64,000 bases of DNA. Source: Limosilactobacillus reuteri subsp. reuteri. GTDB taxonomy: Bacteria; Bacillota; Bacilli; Lactobacillales; Lactobacillaceae. Within the stretch, counting starts at the first letter, position 1, and every line of letters starts with the position of its first letter. Below are positions 1 through 9,056 of the stretch, piece after piece. The stretch is from assembly GCF_000016825.1 (NCBI RefSeq), contig NC_009513.1, forward strand, positions 1,263,501-1,327,500. The letters run 5' to 3'. Below the pieces are notes generated by a model. The model worked only from the letters and a program-made list of their open reading frames with translations. It searched no databases and was not told where the DNA came from. A program made the translations under genes and the position numbers.

Positions 1-357
1 AAGCAACGACCATTTATGGCCAGCTTAAAGACTCTCCAAGAATCTCCCTTAAAGATTAGTTCATACCGTAGTAATCGAATCGTTGGTACAGTCAATCTCC
101 AGCGGAATCAGCGAGTATTGATGACTACTATCCCTGCTGCCAAGGGTTGGCACGTTAAGGTAGATGGTAAGCCTACTACTCCCCAGACCGTACTTAATAC
201 GTTTATGGCTATCCCAATGAGTCCCGGAAAGCATCGGGTTGAATTTTATTACCGACCACCATTCCTCATTCTTGGACTTATAATTACAGTTCTAAGTCTC
301 GGCTTAACTGGATGGTGGGTTAAGAAAGAACATCAAATAAAGACAATTTTTGATTAG
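1..357 (+). CDS. YfhO-family membrane protein, C-terminal fragment
   Basis: The reading frame is open from the first base of the window, so this is only the 3' end (about 118 codons) of a longer gene. It shows a beta-rich stretch followed by one membrane helix (around residues 87-105) and a short basic tail. The VPAAKGWHVKVDG-like segment (here IPAAKGWHVKVDG), then PMSPGKHRVEFYYRPP before the last helix, is typical of the C-terminus of YfhO (DUF6044-like) polytopic proteins. YfhO proteins are large membrane proteins linked in Bacillus and Listeria to glycosylation of teichoic acids. The family call rests on the tail only. A strong terminator follows directly. Confidence 0.7.
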   Translation, partial: KQRPFMASLKTLQESPLKISSYRSNRIVGTVNLQRNQRVLMTTIPAAKGWHVKVDGKPTTPQTVLNTFMAIPMSPGKHRVEFYYRPPFLILGLIITVLSLGLTGWWVKKEHQIKTIFD

Positions 358-379
358 AAATAAAGGTTTGACTAGCAAT

Positions 380-429
380 AAAGCTCTTTAGCATACTATC
401 ATTGGACAGTACATGCTAAAGAGCTTTTT
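380..429 (+). terminator. Rho-independent terminator after the YfhO-type gene
   Basis: A perfect 15-bp inverted repeat (380-394 with 413-427) encloses an 18-nt loop and runs into a short T tract. It lies between two convergent genes and fits the plus-strand gene best, because the minus-strand exit lacks a T run. Confidence 0.85.
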
Positions 430-442
430 CACTATATAAAAA

Positions 443-832
443 TTAATGCTGCGATGCTCCAGTAGAGGCATCAGCCTTATTATCGGAATGATCATCAGCG
501 TCATTAACAAATCCAGCTACGTCAGGTGTATCGCCATCTTCATGTTGAAAATGAAATACCAGTCCGTCTACTTGCGGATCATAGTCAACAGTAGTGATAA
601 GATCCTTAAAAAACCATTCATCTAGCGAATCAATGTGGTAATTAATGCCATCCTTTTTTACCTCTAAAATCGGGTCAACTGGCTTATCTTCACGAGTAAA
701 TCCTTGCGAAAAGCCATGATGGACTTCAGTTTGACCATAAGTTTTGCCGTAAAACTTTACTCCATTCCCAGGTTCTAATCCCATTTCCTCACGAAACCAT
801 TGACTTGCAGCATCAGTAATAATCAATTTCAT
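443..832 (-). CDS. HesB/IscA-fold protein without cluster cysteines (YneR-like)
   Basis: This 129-residue protein resembles the HesB-fold YneR/YadR-like group of Firmicutes: an N-terminal TDAASQWFREE helix, GNGVKFYGKTYG, and a DEWFFKDLITTVDYDP segment near residues 71-86. A-type Fe-S carriers of the IscA/ErpA kind use three conserved cysteines; this protein contains no cysteine at all, so it cannot ligate a cluster in the usual way. The last 25 residues or so are acidic and low in complexity. Its role is unknown. It is a single gene with its own promoter region, separated from greA by a long hairpin. Confidence 0.75.
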   Translation of the reverse strand: MKLIITDAASQWFREEMGLEPGNGVKFYGKTYGQTEVHHGFSQGFTREDKPVDPILEVKKDGINYHIDSLDEWFFKDLITTVDYDPQVDGLVFHFQHEDGDTPDVAGFVNDADDHSDNKADASTGASQH

Positions 833-911
833 TTTTCTTCCCTCCTACGTTTGTTGATATCGCTTTCATACACCTTACTATAGCATAGTAGAGCAACAAT
901 ACCAATAAGAA

Positions 912-969
912 AAGCGAGAGGGAGCGAGACAGAAGTTACAAGTAACTTCTGTCTCGCTCCCTCTCGCTT
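912..969 (-). terminator. Long perfect hairpin downstream of greA
   Basis: Arms 912-939 and 942-969 are perfectly complementary over 28 bp with a 2-nt loop. On the minus strand the hairpin follows the greA stop by 12 nt and ends in TTTTCTTATT, so it should terminate greA. The stem is unusually long and shares the motif GGGAGCGAGACAGAA with the hairpin at 48712-48756, which suggests a dispersed repeat family. Confidence 0.75.
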
Positions 970-981
970 AAAAGATATTGA

Positions 982-1458
982 TTAATCAACCTTAACAATC
1001 TTTAACTTAATTGTCCCATTAGGAACTTCAACTTCAACTACTTCGCCGACCTTGTGACCAAGTAATCCCTTTGCCATTGGAGATTCATTCGAAATCTTAC
1101 CATTAAATGGATCAGATTCTGATTCACCAACAATTTGGTATTCTTCTGGTTCTTCATCTGGCAATTCTTGAATAGTAATTGTCCGTCCCATGGATACTTC
1201 ATCCTTGTCGACATCTTCATTATCGATAATTTCAGCATATTGAAGCATGTTTTCAATTTGCGCAATCCGGCTTTCAACCATTGCTTGTTCATCTTTTGCT
1301 GATTCATATTCTGAATTTTCAGATAAATCACCATAACTACGAGCAATCTTTATCCGCTTAATAACTTCTGGTCGACGCTTCAAGCGGTATTCTTCAAGTT
1401 CGTCTTCAAGCTTTTTCTTCCCTTCAAGGGTCATTGGAAAAGTTTTTTCTTCAGCCAT
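982..1458 (-). CDS. greA: Transcription elongation factor GreA
   Basis: GreA binds the RNA polymerase secondary channel and stimulates cleavage of backtracked transcripts. The 158-residue product has the N-terminal antiparallel coiled coil (residues about 5-75, including the conserved [11 protein letters not shown] segment that carries the acidic tip) and the C-terminal FKBP-like domain (about 80-158, ending in [11 protein letters not shown]). The length matches the family. I chose the ATG at 1458, which GAGGAG precedes by 8 nt; the upstream in-frame GTG sits directly on the ribosome-binding site. It is probably transcribed after udk and ends at the 912-969 hairpin. Confidence 0.97.
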   Translation of the reverse strand: MAEEKTFPMTLEGKKKLEDELEEYRLKRRPEVIKRIKIARSYGDLSENSEYESAKDEQAMVESRIAQIENMLQYAEIIDNEDVDKDEVSMGRTITIQELPDEEPEEYQIVGESESDPFNGKISNESPMAKGLLGHKVGEVVEVEVPNGTIKLKIVKVD

Positions 1459-1521
1459 TATAAACACTCCTCATAATTTATCCAGTGCAACATTACCATT
1501 TCTACTTCAGCTTGTAAATAC

Positions 1522-2178
1522 CTATCGCAATTCGGTGTGTCCACGTTTTACTAAAATATCGCGGATTTTTGTCGATAATAGGTCGATTGCAACTTGGTTT
1601 TCGCCACCTTCTGGCACAATAATGTCAGCATAGCGTTTAGTTGGTTCAACAAATTGATGGTACATTGGTTTTACCGTAGCCAGGTACTGAGTAATAATTG
1701 AATCAAGGGACCGTCCACGCTCTACCATATCACGTTGAATTCGACGAATAATCCGAATATCATCATCTGTATCAACATAAACTTTAATATCCATTAAATC
1801 CCGTAAACGTTCATCATCAAGAATTAAGATTCCTTCTAAAATAATGACATCAGTCGGTTCTACATGAACGGTTTTGTCGGAACGCGTATATTGTGTATAG
1901 TCGTACACCGGCATCTCAATCGCCTTATTACTCCGCAAATCCGTTAGCTGTTTAATCAAAAAATCTGTATCAAATGCAAGCGGATGATCATAATTTACTG
2001 CTTTACGTTCATCCATTGTCATATCTGACTGATCATTATAGTAAGTATCTTGGTTAATAATCTGGATCGCTTGTCCATGCAATTGGTCATAGATTTTATT
2101 ACTTACCGTTGTCTTTCCACTACCGGAACCACCTGTAACACCAATAACTACTGGACGCTTATTCTGTTGAATACTCAT
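1522..2178 (-). CDS. udk: Uridine kinase
   Basis: This enzyme phosphorylates uridine and cytidine to UMP and CMP in pyrimidine salvage. The 218-residue protein opens with a P-loop ([12 protein letters not shown], residues 13-24), followed by NQDTYYNDQ, the nucleoside-binding region NYDHPLAFD, and the [17 protein letters not shown] lid/arginine region. The chosen ATG at 2178 has GAGGGAG upstream. A longer in-frame extension lacks family similarity. The udk-greA order is common in lactobacilli and streptococci, and the two may be co-transcribed. Confidence 0.96.
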   Translation of the reverse strand: MSIQQNKRPVVIGVTGGSGSGKTTVSNKIYDQLHGQAIQIINQDTYYNDQSDMTMDERKAVNYDHPLAFDTDFLIKQLTDLRSNKAIEMPVYDYTQYTRSDKTVHVEPTDVIILEGILILDDERLRDLMDIKVYVDTDDDIRIIRRIQRDMVERGRSLDSIITQYLATVKPMYHQFVEPTKRYADIIVPEGGENQVAIDLLSTKIRDILVKRGHTELR

Positions 2179-2290
2179 CAATTTGTCTCCCTCATTAAAC
2201 TTTCTAATCTGAAATAGTATATAGCACTCTTTTGTGATGCGCAAGATAATTACTAATTTAAATTATTAAAGGCGAGGTAAAAAGTGAATA

Positions 2291-2929
2291 TTAATGCATA
2301 ACAACATAGTAATTTCCAGGGAAGTATTGTTGGTCAGTAATTTTAACTGTTTCATTCTCGTTTGGAGCTTGAATAATCCGACCGTCCCCTAGTGAAATAG
2401 CGACGTGGTATGGCGCATCATCAGAACCATAAAAAACAAGGGCCCCATATGGCGCGTTTAAGACGTTATCGTGAATATGTGGTCCTAAAGCTTGTTGTTC
2501 ATACGTCGTCCGTTGAGGAATACCGTAGCAATATTGAACCAACCCAGAACAATCAAATCCACCTGGCTTATTACCACCCCAAACATAAGGGGTTCCTAAA
2601 TAAGACATTGCCTTGTTAACAGAATCTTGTAGATTTTGACTATTCTTGTTGGCTTGATCCTTTTTCTCAGTATTATTAGCAGGTGTTTCATTTTTATCTT
2701 TGGTTGGAATTGTCAACTTTTGTCCTGCAAAAATCAACTCTTTATTTTGCAAGTGATTAGCGGTTGCAATATCATCCGCACTAACATTATACTTTTGAGC
2801 AATCCCATTTAAACTATCGCCAGCATTGACCGTAACAGTTGCATCAGCCTTAGCAGTTACAGTACCCATTGCCATTGCGCCAGCTACCCCTAACGACGAT
2901 GCAAGAATTTTCTTCGTTGTTGATTTCAT
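2291..2929 (-). CDS. Secreted LysM and NlpC/P60 peptidoglycan hydrolase
   Basis: The 212-residue precursor has a signal peptide (about 1-28, AKA/DA cleavage), one LysM wall-binding domain (about 31-76), a polar linker (77-100), and a C-terminal NlpC/P60 cysteine peptidase domain (about 102-212). The catalytic Cys127 lies in GGFDCSGLVQ and His175 in PYHVAISLGDG. Enzymes of this type cut the D-Glu-diamino-acid bond in stem peptides and act in cell separation or wall turnover. It is a single gene bounded by its own promoter region and the pheT terminator. Confidence 0.93.
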   Translation of the reverse strand: MKSTTKKILASSLGVAGAMAMGTVTAKADATVTVNAGDSLNGIAQKYNVSADDIATANHLQNKELIFAGQKLTIPTKDKNETPANNTEKKDQANKNSQNLQDSVNKAMSYLGTPYVWGGNKPGGFDCSGLVQYCYGIPQRTTYEQQALGPHIHDNVLNAPYGALVFYGSDDAPYHVAISLGDGRIIQAPNENETVKITDQQYFPGNYYVVMH

Positions 2930-3080
2930 TATTTCGTTTATCCCTCTTTAATATCAAATGTTTTTATTTTATCAAATTATTAATAAAATAGCAGAAAATT
3001 TTTAGCCCTTCAACCACTAATTATTACTTTAGTGATTGGCCCTATAATATAAATACGTAAAAAATAATTATTTGCACTAA

Positions 3081-3107
3081 AAAAAGGCCGAAAAAATCCA
3101 GCCTTTT
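3081..3107 (-). terminator. Terminator after pheT
   Basis: On the minus strand an AAAGGC...GCCTTT stem begins just after the pheT stop and runs into seven T residues. Confidence 0.8.
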
Positions 3108-3112
3108 AATTT

Positions 3113-5530
3113 TTAACGAATTTCTGCATCAATCTTATCTTGCAAGTAAGCAGTAACTTTATCAAAGGCCGCGTTTACTTGGTCTTCAGTCAATGTTCCT
3201 TTATTATCTTGATAAGTTAAGGTGTAAGCTAATGACTTCTTACCGGCAGGAAGGTGCGAACCAGCATAAACATCAAATAAGTGAATATCTTTAAGGTAAG
3301 CACCACCCTTTTGCTTAATAGCCTCGACAATCGTTGCATTTTCAACCTCATCATCAACTAAGAGGGCAATATCGCGAGTGATTGAAGGATACTTACTAAT
3401 AGGTGTATATTCATTTTCAATCTTTGGTGCAGTCAGTAATAATTCGAGATTTAATTCAAATACGTATGTTTCGGGAATCTTGTATTCCTTAGCAGTTTGT
3501 GGGTGAACTTGACCAATAAAGCCAACTAATTGGTCATCAACCATAATATCAGCGGTTCGTCCTGGATGCATTTCTGGTCGATCACTAGTTGGAACATAAG
3601 CAACCTTACCAGCAATCCCCATATTCTTAAGGTAACGTTCAACGATCCCCTTTAATTGGAAGAAATCAACCGGTTGATCTTTCTTATTCCAACTATTAGC
3701 TACCATTTGACCAGTAACCGCAGCTGCAAGGTGTTCTTGTTCTACTGGACGTTCATCCCCCATTGGCAAGAAGACCCGGCCTTCTTCATATAGTGCTACA
3801 TTGTCAACATTCCGCGCCACGTTGTAAGCAATATCATTAAGCAAGCCGCTAACAATATTCATCCGGGTAGCTACATGGTCCGAACTCATTGGGAAGTCAA
3901 GTTTCATTGGTTCAGCGAGTGGCTTAATTTGGAATTGCTTAGCCTTTTCAACAGTTGTGAGAGAATAGCTAATTGCTTGAGTTAAGCCCATTCCTTCGAG
4001 GTCATGACGACTTGCCCGAATAAACCGTTGACGTGGAGTAAGTCCTCCCCGGTTACGCGTCATCGTTGGTAAAGTAGATGGCAAGTTATCATAACCGTAA
4101 ATCCGCGCAATTTCTTCATAAAGATCTGCTGCAAGACTAATATCCCACCGCCGTGCTGGGGCAATTACTGTTAATTGATCATCACCATCAACAGTGTAAG
4201 CAAATGCCAAGCGATCAAAAATATCAGTAACTTGTTCCATGGTTAATGAAGTTCCCAGAACATGATTAATCTTTGCAAGGGATAGTTTGATTGGGGTATC
4301 AACTGCTGGCGCTTCACTACCAGTTACAATTCCTGCTGTAATCGTTCCCCCCGCAAGCTCCTTAATCATTTCGGCTGCTTCATTCAATGCGGTTTCAACT
4401 GTTGCTGGATTGATTCCGCGTTCAAACCGCATTGAGGATTCACTATGAAGATCTAAGCGCCGTGCTTGCTTCCGGACCATTACTGGATCAAAAATGGCTG
4501 CTTCAAGGGCAACTGTTGTCGTATCATCACTTACTGCAGTTCCTTCTCCACCCATCGTTCCCGCAAGCGCAACTGGCTGGTTATCGACAGTTACAACAAT
4601 ATCATTTGCTTTTAAGGTTTGTTCATCCCCGTCTAACGTAACAAACTTTTCACCTTCATTAGCGTGGCGAACCCCAAAGTTTTTACCAGATAATTGGTCA
4701 TAATCATAGCTGTGGAGGGGTTGACCATATTTAAGGAGGATATAGTTAGTCACATCCACGACATTATTTACAGGACGAATACCACTGTTCCAGAGGCGAA
4801 TTTGAAGCCATAATGGACTTTCGGCAATTTTAACACCTTTAATTACCCGTAATTTATAAGTTGGCGCAATCTTAGTATCCGCAATTTCTGCTTGAAGAAG
4901 GTCCGCTGTCTTTTCAGTCCCTTCTTCTTTAATTGCGACTTCTTTAAAATGCGACTTTAACCCGTAAAAGGCTGCGATGTCATTAACATTTCCATAAATA
5001 CTAAGCATATCTCCACGATTAGGAGTTACATCTGTATCGATGACCGTGTCGTCCATCCCTAAGTACTTAAATACGGGATCACCGTTTTTAGCATCATCTG
5101 GTAAGAAGTAGATACCATCTTCGTAATCTTTAGGCGCAATCTTGTCGCTAAAACCAATTTCTTGAAGAGCACAAAGCATTCCGTTTGACTCAACACCACG
5201 AATCTTACCACGCTTAATCTTTTGGTTATCAGCAATTCGCGCACCGTGAAGGGCAACGATTACCTTTTTACCTTCTTGAACATTAGGAGCACCACAAACA
5301 ATTTGGATCGGTTCTTCTTCGCCAACGTCCACTTGACAAACATGAAGGTGGTCTGAGTCAGGGTGATTTTCACATTGCACTACTTCCCCAACAACGATCT
5401 TTTTTAATCCGTCGCTCAGTGAGTAAACGTCATTAATGTCAACAGAGGTACGAGCAATCTTTTCAGCTAAATCTTGAGGGGCAACATCTAAATCAAGGTA
5501 TTCTTGAAGCCATTGATATGATACTTTCAT
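3113..5530 (-). CDS. pheT: Phenylalanine-tRNA ligase, beta subunit
   Basis: PheT forms the (alpha-beta)2 synthetase with PheS. The 805 residues show the bacterial order: a tRNA-binding OB fold (about 39-150, with HPDSDHLHVCQVDVG and QIVCGAPNV), the B3/B4 editing region (about 210-390), the B5 domain, a catalytic-like domain, and the C-terminal anticodon-binding FDX-ACB domain (about 710-803, beginning near SKYPSITRDIALLV). The length is normal. It starts 6 nt after the pheS stop, so the two are translated together under the T-box. Its N-terminal domain has a free-standing paralogue at 34083-34730. Confidence 0.98.
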   Translation of the reverse strand: MKVSYQWLQEYLDLDVAPQDLAEKIARTSVDINDVYSLSDGLKKIVVGEVVQCENHPDSDHLHVCQVDVGEEEPIQIVCGAPNVQEGKKVIVALHGARIADNQKIKRGKIRGVESNGMLCALQEIGFSDKIAPKDYEDGIYFLPDDAKNGDPVFKYLGMDDTVIDTDVTPNRGDMLSIYGNVNDIAAFYGLKSHFKEVAIKEEGTEKTADLLQAEIADTKIAPTYKLRVIKGVKIAESPLWLQIRLWNSGIRPVNNVVDVTNYILLKYGQPLHSYDYDQLSGKNFGVRHANEGEKFVTLDGDEQTLKANDIVVTVDNQPVALAGTMGGEGTAVSDDTTTVALEAAIFDPVMVRKQARRLDLHSESSMRFERGINPATVETALNEAAEMIKELAGGTITAGIVTGSEAPAVDTPIKLSLAKINHVLGTSLTMEQVTDIFDRLAFAYTVDGDDQLTVIAPARRWDISLAADLYEEIARIYGYDNLPSTLPTMTRNRGGLTPRQRFIRASRHDLEGMGLTQAISYSLTTVEKAKQFQIKPLAEPMKLDFPMSSDHVATRMNIVSGLLNDIAYNVARNVDNVALYEEGRVFLPMGDERPVEQEHLAAAVTGQMVANSWNKKDQPVDFFQLKGIVERYLKNMGIAGKVAYVPTSDRPEMHPGRTADIMVDDQLVGFIGQVHPQTAKEYKIPETYVFELNLELLLTAPKIENEYTPISKYPSITRDIALLVDDEVENATIVEAIKQKGGAYLKDIHLFDVYAGSHLPAGKKSLAYTLTYQDNKGTLTEDQVNAAFDKVTAYLQDKIDAEIR

Positions 5531-5536
5531 TTCACA

Positions 5537-6583
5537 TTATCCTTTCTGGTCAAATTGGTTAAGGAAGCGGACATCATTTTGGTAGAAGTTACGAATATCG
5601 TCAACGCCGTACTTCAGCATGGCAAAACGATCTGGTCCAAGTCCAAAGGCAAAACCACCGTATTCTTCTGGATCAACGCCTGACATCTTAAGCACATTTG
5701 GGTGAACCATACCGGCACCAAGAACTTCAATCCAACCAGTTTGCTTACAAATTGCACAACCCTTGCCAAGGCAGTTGAAACAAGTAATATCTGCTTCAAC
5801 TGATGGTTCAGTAAATGGGAAGTAACTTGGCCGCAAGCGGACCTTTAACTTGTCACCAAAAAGGTTTTGAGCAACTGCTTCAAGGGTTCCCTTCAAATCA
5901 GCCATGGTAATATTTTTACCAACAACCATCCCTTCAATTTGGTGGAATTGGTGACTGTGAGTTGCATCATCAGTATCACGCCGGTAAACCTTACCTGGTG
6001 AAATCATCTTTAGTGGGCCTTGACTAAAATCGTGTTTTTCGAGCATCCGTGCTTGCATTGGTGACGTTTGTGTCCGCATCAAAACAGATGGCGTAACATA
6101 AAAGGTATCTTGCATGTCACGAGCGGGGTGATCTTTTGGCAAGTTAAGCTTTTCAAAGTTATAAACTTCTTGTTCAACTTCATCCCCAACTGCTACTTCA
6201 TACCCCATTGATACAAACAAGTCCACAACTTGGTCAATGATTTGTTGAATAACATGAGGTTGTCCTTGTGCTACTGGTGTTCCAGGAAGAGTAACATCAA
6301 TTGTTTGGGCTGCTAACTTAGCGTTCATAGCGGCCTGTTCTAGCTCAGCACGCTTTTCTTCAATCGCTGCTGACAATTCATCCCGCACCTTGTTAGCAAA
6401 TTGCCCTACTTTTGGTCGTTCTTCAGCGCTGAGGTCACGCATGCCTCGAAGAACTGACGTAATAGGCCCTTTCTTTCCCAGCATCTTTACGCGGATTTCA
6501 TTAATTCGTTTTAAATCCTCTGATTGTTTAATATCTTGCAATCCTTCTTCACGAAGTTCGGCTAATTTCTCTCTTAGTCCCAT
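5537..6583 (-). CDS. pheS: Phenylalanine-tRNA ligase, alpha subunit
   Basis: This is the catalytic class II subunit that charges tRNA-Phe. The 348-residue protein has an N-terminal coiled coil (about 1-85) and the class II core with motif 2 (the [11 protein letters not shown] region) and motif 3 ([16 protein letters not shown] near the end). The cysteine cluster [16 protein letters not shown] (about residues 265-280) is typical of Gram-positive PheS. I chose the ATG at 6583 because AAGGAG precedes it; the longer open frame runs through the T-box RNA and is not coding. Confidence 0.98.
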   Translation of the reverse strand: MGLREKLAELREEGLQDIKQSEDLKRINEIRVKMLGKKGPITSVLRGMRDLSAEERPKVGQFANKVRDELSAAIEEKRAELEQAAMNAKLAAQTIDVTLPGTPVAQGQPHVIQQIIDQVVDLFVSMGYEVAVGDEVEQEVYNFEKLNLPKDHPARDMQDTFYVTPSVLMRTQTSPMQARMLEKHDFSQGPLKMISPGKVYRRDTDDATHSHQFHQIEGMVVGKNITMADLKGTLEAVAQNLFGDKLKVRLRPSYFPFTEPSVEADITCFNCLGKGCAICKQTGWIEVLGAGMVHPNVLKMSGVDPEEYGGFAFGLGPDRFAMLKYGVDDIRNFYQNDVRFLNQFDQKG

Positions 6584-6601
6584 ATTTTCACTCCTTAATT
6601 C

Positions 6602-6823
6602 AAAAAAAGCCTCATCCCAATATAGGGACGAGGCTTCGCGGTACCACCCTAGTTTGTAGGGGAAAATCCTACACACTCTAGTAATCAATAACGGTGATTG
6701 GCCGGAATACCATTACGTATCAGCTCCGAAAGTGAAATTCGCTTTAGATCACTGATTGCAATTCTCAGCTCATGGTTGCAACTCTCTAACAGGATCGTTT
6801 AGCTACTAGCTCTCATCATCGCT
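6602..6823 (-). promoter_or_regulatory. T-box riboswitch (Phe) controlling pheST
   Basis: The conserved T-box AGGGTGGTACCGCG is on the minus strand at 6637-6650. It is followed by a terminator (6603-6635, a GCCTC...GAGGC stem with seven T residues) just before the pheS ribosome-binding site. Upstream are AG-box/AGTAGC elements (about 6796-6823) and a specifier loop GAAT-TTC-ACTTTCGGAG, with codon TTC (Phe) at 6734-6736. Uncharged tRNA-Phe should pair with the specifier and T-box and allow read-through. Confidence 0.95.
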
Positions 6824-6877
6824 TTTAATTCAATTACATATTCTAGACAATCATCTGTAAGGCGTCAAGCGTTATTT

Positions 6878-7216
6878 TTAAATCCACTTGTCACTCCATG
6901 CGTGAACAGCTTCCATGACTGGCCGCAATTCTTGACCACGTTCAGTTAGCGAATAGTCTACCCGACTAGAACTTTCGTAAGTGTTCCGAACAACAATTTG
7001 TTCGTCTTCGAGTTCTTTTAATCGTTCACATAAGACTCGATCGCTGCACTTTGCAATGCTACTGGCAATATCCTTAAATCGCATGTTGCCATTTTTAAGT
7101 AGTACTTCAATGATTAATCCGTTCCATTTCTTTCCCAAGATCATAAACGTACGTGTAAATTTTGGACAAAGTTTACAGTCTTCATCAAGTGCCTTTTCTG
7201 CTACTAATTGTTCCAT
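6878..7216 (-). CDS. HxlR-family winged-helix regulator
   Basis: This 112-residue protein has the HxlR/MarR-like winged-helix domain across nearly its whole length: CPKFTRTFMILGKKWNGLII at about 18-37, the recognition region around CSDRVLCERLKELEDEQIV, and the wing RVDYSLTERGQELRPV. Cys15 and Cys18 in CKLCPKF match the N-terminal cysteine position that some HxlR proteins use to sense electrophiles or redox changes; sensing here is inference. The target is unknown. It lies alone between the pheS leader and the HD gene. Confidence 0.9.
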   Translation of the reverse strand: MEQLVAEKALDEDCKLCPKFTRTFMILGKKWNGLIIEVLLKNGNMRFKDIASSIAKCSDRVLCERLKELEDEQIVVRNTYESSSRVDYSLTERGQELRPVMEAVHAWSDKWI

Positions 7217-7236
7217 AATTTAACTCTCCTTCTCCT

Positions 7237-7743
7237 CTACCAAGTTGTTCGCATCCGACGTTTCTTAATCTTTCGACGCATCTTTGCACGTAGCGGGCCA
7301 AAGAATTCATGCTCTGCTTCGAAATCATCAACTAGCGATACAATTAAACTCTCCGGATAGCGTGGCACTGCCAACGTTGCGCCAAACATATGCTTAAGGA
7401 TAATATCCTTTTCTTTTTTATTTAACGGGGTTAGCTTTTCAGCATTGCGTAATGCAACTCGGGGATGAATAAATGCATGGGTTCCTAAATTGAACTTAGT
7501 CGTCCGCCAATCATAATAAAAGAGATCATGCAAGAGGCCTGCCCGCGCAGTACTGCGATAATCAAGATGCATTTTTTTAGCAATTTTGTAGCTATCATAC
7601 GAAACCGCAATAGAATGTTGCAGGCGGGTAGAGTGATGATGCTGAGTATAGTTCGCTAGCTTTTGAACAGCTGGCTGGGCTAAAAGATCGGCAACGATTG
7701 AAACATACTCTTTATCGGTGCGCCATTCATTTTTTGATTTCAT
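7237..7743 (-). CDS. HD-domain phosphohydrolase-like protein
   Basis: The 168-residue product carries an HD signature (the QHSIAVSYDSYKIAKKM helix, then ARAGLLHDLFYYDW with the His-Asp pair, and a later HPRVALRNAEKL). HD proteins of this small type are metal-dependent phosphohydrolases of uncertain substrate. I chose the ATG at 7743, preceded by AAGGGG, over an upstream in-frame start. The C-terminus is strongly basic (MRRKIKKRRMR), which could bind nucleic acid; that is inference. The gap to the next gene downstream (HxlR) is 20 nt. Confidence 0.85.
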   Translation of the reverse strand: MKSKNEWRTDKEYVSIVADLLAQPAVQKLANYTQHHHSTRLQHSIAVSYDSYKIAKKMHLDYRSTARAGLLHDLFYYDWRTTKFNLGTHAFIHPRVALRNAEKLTPLNKKEKDIILKHMFGATLAVPRYPESLIVSLVDDFEAEHEFFGPLRAKMRRKIKKRRMRTTW

Positions 7744-7807
7744 GTAATACCCCTTTTCTATATTATTGCAATTATCATACACGATTTTAACGAGAAAATA
7801 AATTAAT

Positions 7808-8584
7808 TTAATCTAGATTTTGATTAAGCTGAAACATTAAGATTCCCGCAGAGATAGCGACGTTAAGCGATTCGGCTTCACCACGCATTGGGATATAGAG
7901 GTTATCAGTTGTCTGTGAAAGAAGGTCATCGCTCATCCCCTGCCCTTCATTGCCCATGATTAAGGCAAAAGTATCACCGGGATCAACAGTTCGAAAGTTT
8001 TTGGCTTGGGGATTCAGTTGTGTTCCATACACCGGAGCATTGATTGATTTAAAATCATCAATCCACTTTCTTAAGTCACCCTCAAACATTTGAAGGTGGA
8101 ATTGGCTTCCTTGCATTGAACGAACAACTTTAGGACCAAATAAGTCTGCTGAGCGTTGTCCAACTACTACTCCAGTAAACCCAGCGGCATCTGCTGTCCG
8201 CACCATTGTCCCCACGTTTCCTGGATCTTGAACTCGGTCGAGGAAAAGCCATGCCCCATGCAATGGCCCTGCTGGTAAACGATGAGAATCTGGTAAAGCA
8301 ACAACCGCGGCAATCCCTTGCGGCGTTACCGTATCAGTAATATGCTTCATGATCTCTTCAGTAACTTCATAGGTTGCATTAGCCATTCCTTCAAGCTCTG
8401 GATGGGCAGCTAATTGTTCAGCTGTCCCGACTACTTCTAAAAGCTCGATTCCCGCTTTGGATGCCTCTTGAACTAAGTGCCAGCCATCTAACAGGTAAGT
8501 ACCAGTCTGCCGTCGCGCTTTTTTGGTTTGCAGCTTCTTCCAATCTTTAACGTGCTGATTATGAATTGATGTTAATTGTTCCAT
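7808..8584 (-). CDS. TrmH/SpoU-family RNA 2'-O-methyltransferase
   Basis: The 258-residue protein has an N-terminal substrate-binding domain (about 1-100, ending near IAAVVALPDS) and a C-terminal SPOUT knot with the three family motifs: DRVQDPGNVGTMVRTADAAG (motif 1, about 115-134), LIMGNEGQGM (motif 2), and PMRGEAESLNVAISAGILMF (motif 3). Such enzymes methylate ribose 2'-OH in rRNA or tRNA using AdoMet. It resembles Bacillus YsgA/RlmB-type proteins; the exact target nucleotide is not evident. It is divergent from acylphosphatase. Confidence 0.92.
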   Translation of the reverse strand: MEQLTSIHNQHVKDWKKLQTKKARRQTGTYLLDGWHLVQEASKAGIELLEVVGTAEQLAAHPELEGMANATYEVTEEIMKHITDTVTPQGIAAVVALPDSHRLPAGPLHGAWLFLDRVQDPGNVGTMVRTADAAGFTGVVVGQRSADLFGPKVVRSMQGSQFHLQMFEGDLRKWIDDFKSINAPVYGTQLNPQAKNFRTVDPGDTFALIMGNEGQGMSDDLLSQTTDNLYIPMRGEAESLNVAISAGILMFQLNQNLD

Positions 8585-8682
8585 ATAATTTGCATGCTCC
8601 TTCTTGTTAATTAAATTATACCATGTTCCTGTTGTACAATTGTTATTAACTAATAATAAGTTTTCATTAAGGAGTTTTAATT

Positions 8683-8958
8683 ATGATTAATTACCATCTT
8701 ACCATTACTGGGCACGTTCAAGGAGTTGGTTTCCGCTGGAGCGTCTATCAGTTGGCACAGCAGGCTGGAATTGAGGGAATTGTTATGAATAAGAATGATG
8801 GGAGTGTTTATTGTGAATTGCAGGGGCCTATCGAGATTGTTAAACAATTAATCTTTAAAATTAAAACTGGGCCCACTCCTTATGCTCGAATTAATAAGGT
8901 TAAAATCATCGAGGGAAGCCTGCAAAACTACCATCATTCATTTCAAATCACGCATTAG
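8683..8958 (+). CDS. Acylphosphatase
   Basis: This small 91-residue enzyme hydrolyses acyl phosphates such as acetyl-, carbamoyl- and 1,3-bisphosphoglycerate. It has the signature GHVQGVGFRW with phosphate-binding Arg18, and the second motif GIVMNKNDGSV with catalytic Asn36. The length is normal. AAGGAG precedes the ATG. It is divergent from the rRNA methyltransferase and shares its plus orientation with the YidC gene about 100 bp downstream. Confidence 0.95.
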   Translation: MINYHLTITGHVQGVGFRWSVYQLAQQAGIEGIVMNKNDGSVYCELQGPIEIVKQLIFKIKTGPTPYARINKVKIIEGSLQNYHHSFQITH

Positions 8959-9056
8959 TTCGCGATTAGCGGTAGAATTCAATTCCTGAATAGAGTAAAA
9001 TACGTACTATTAACGTAATTAATATACAAAGAAATAAGGGAGTTTGATTCATTAAT

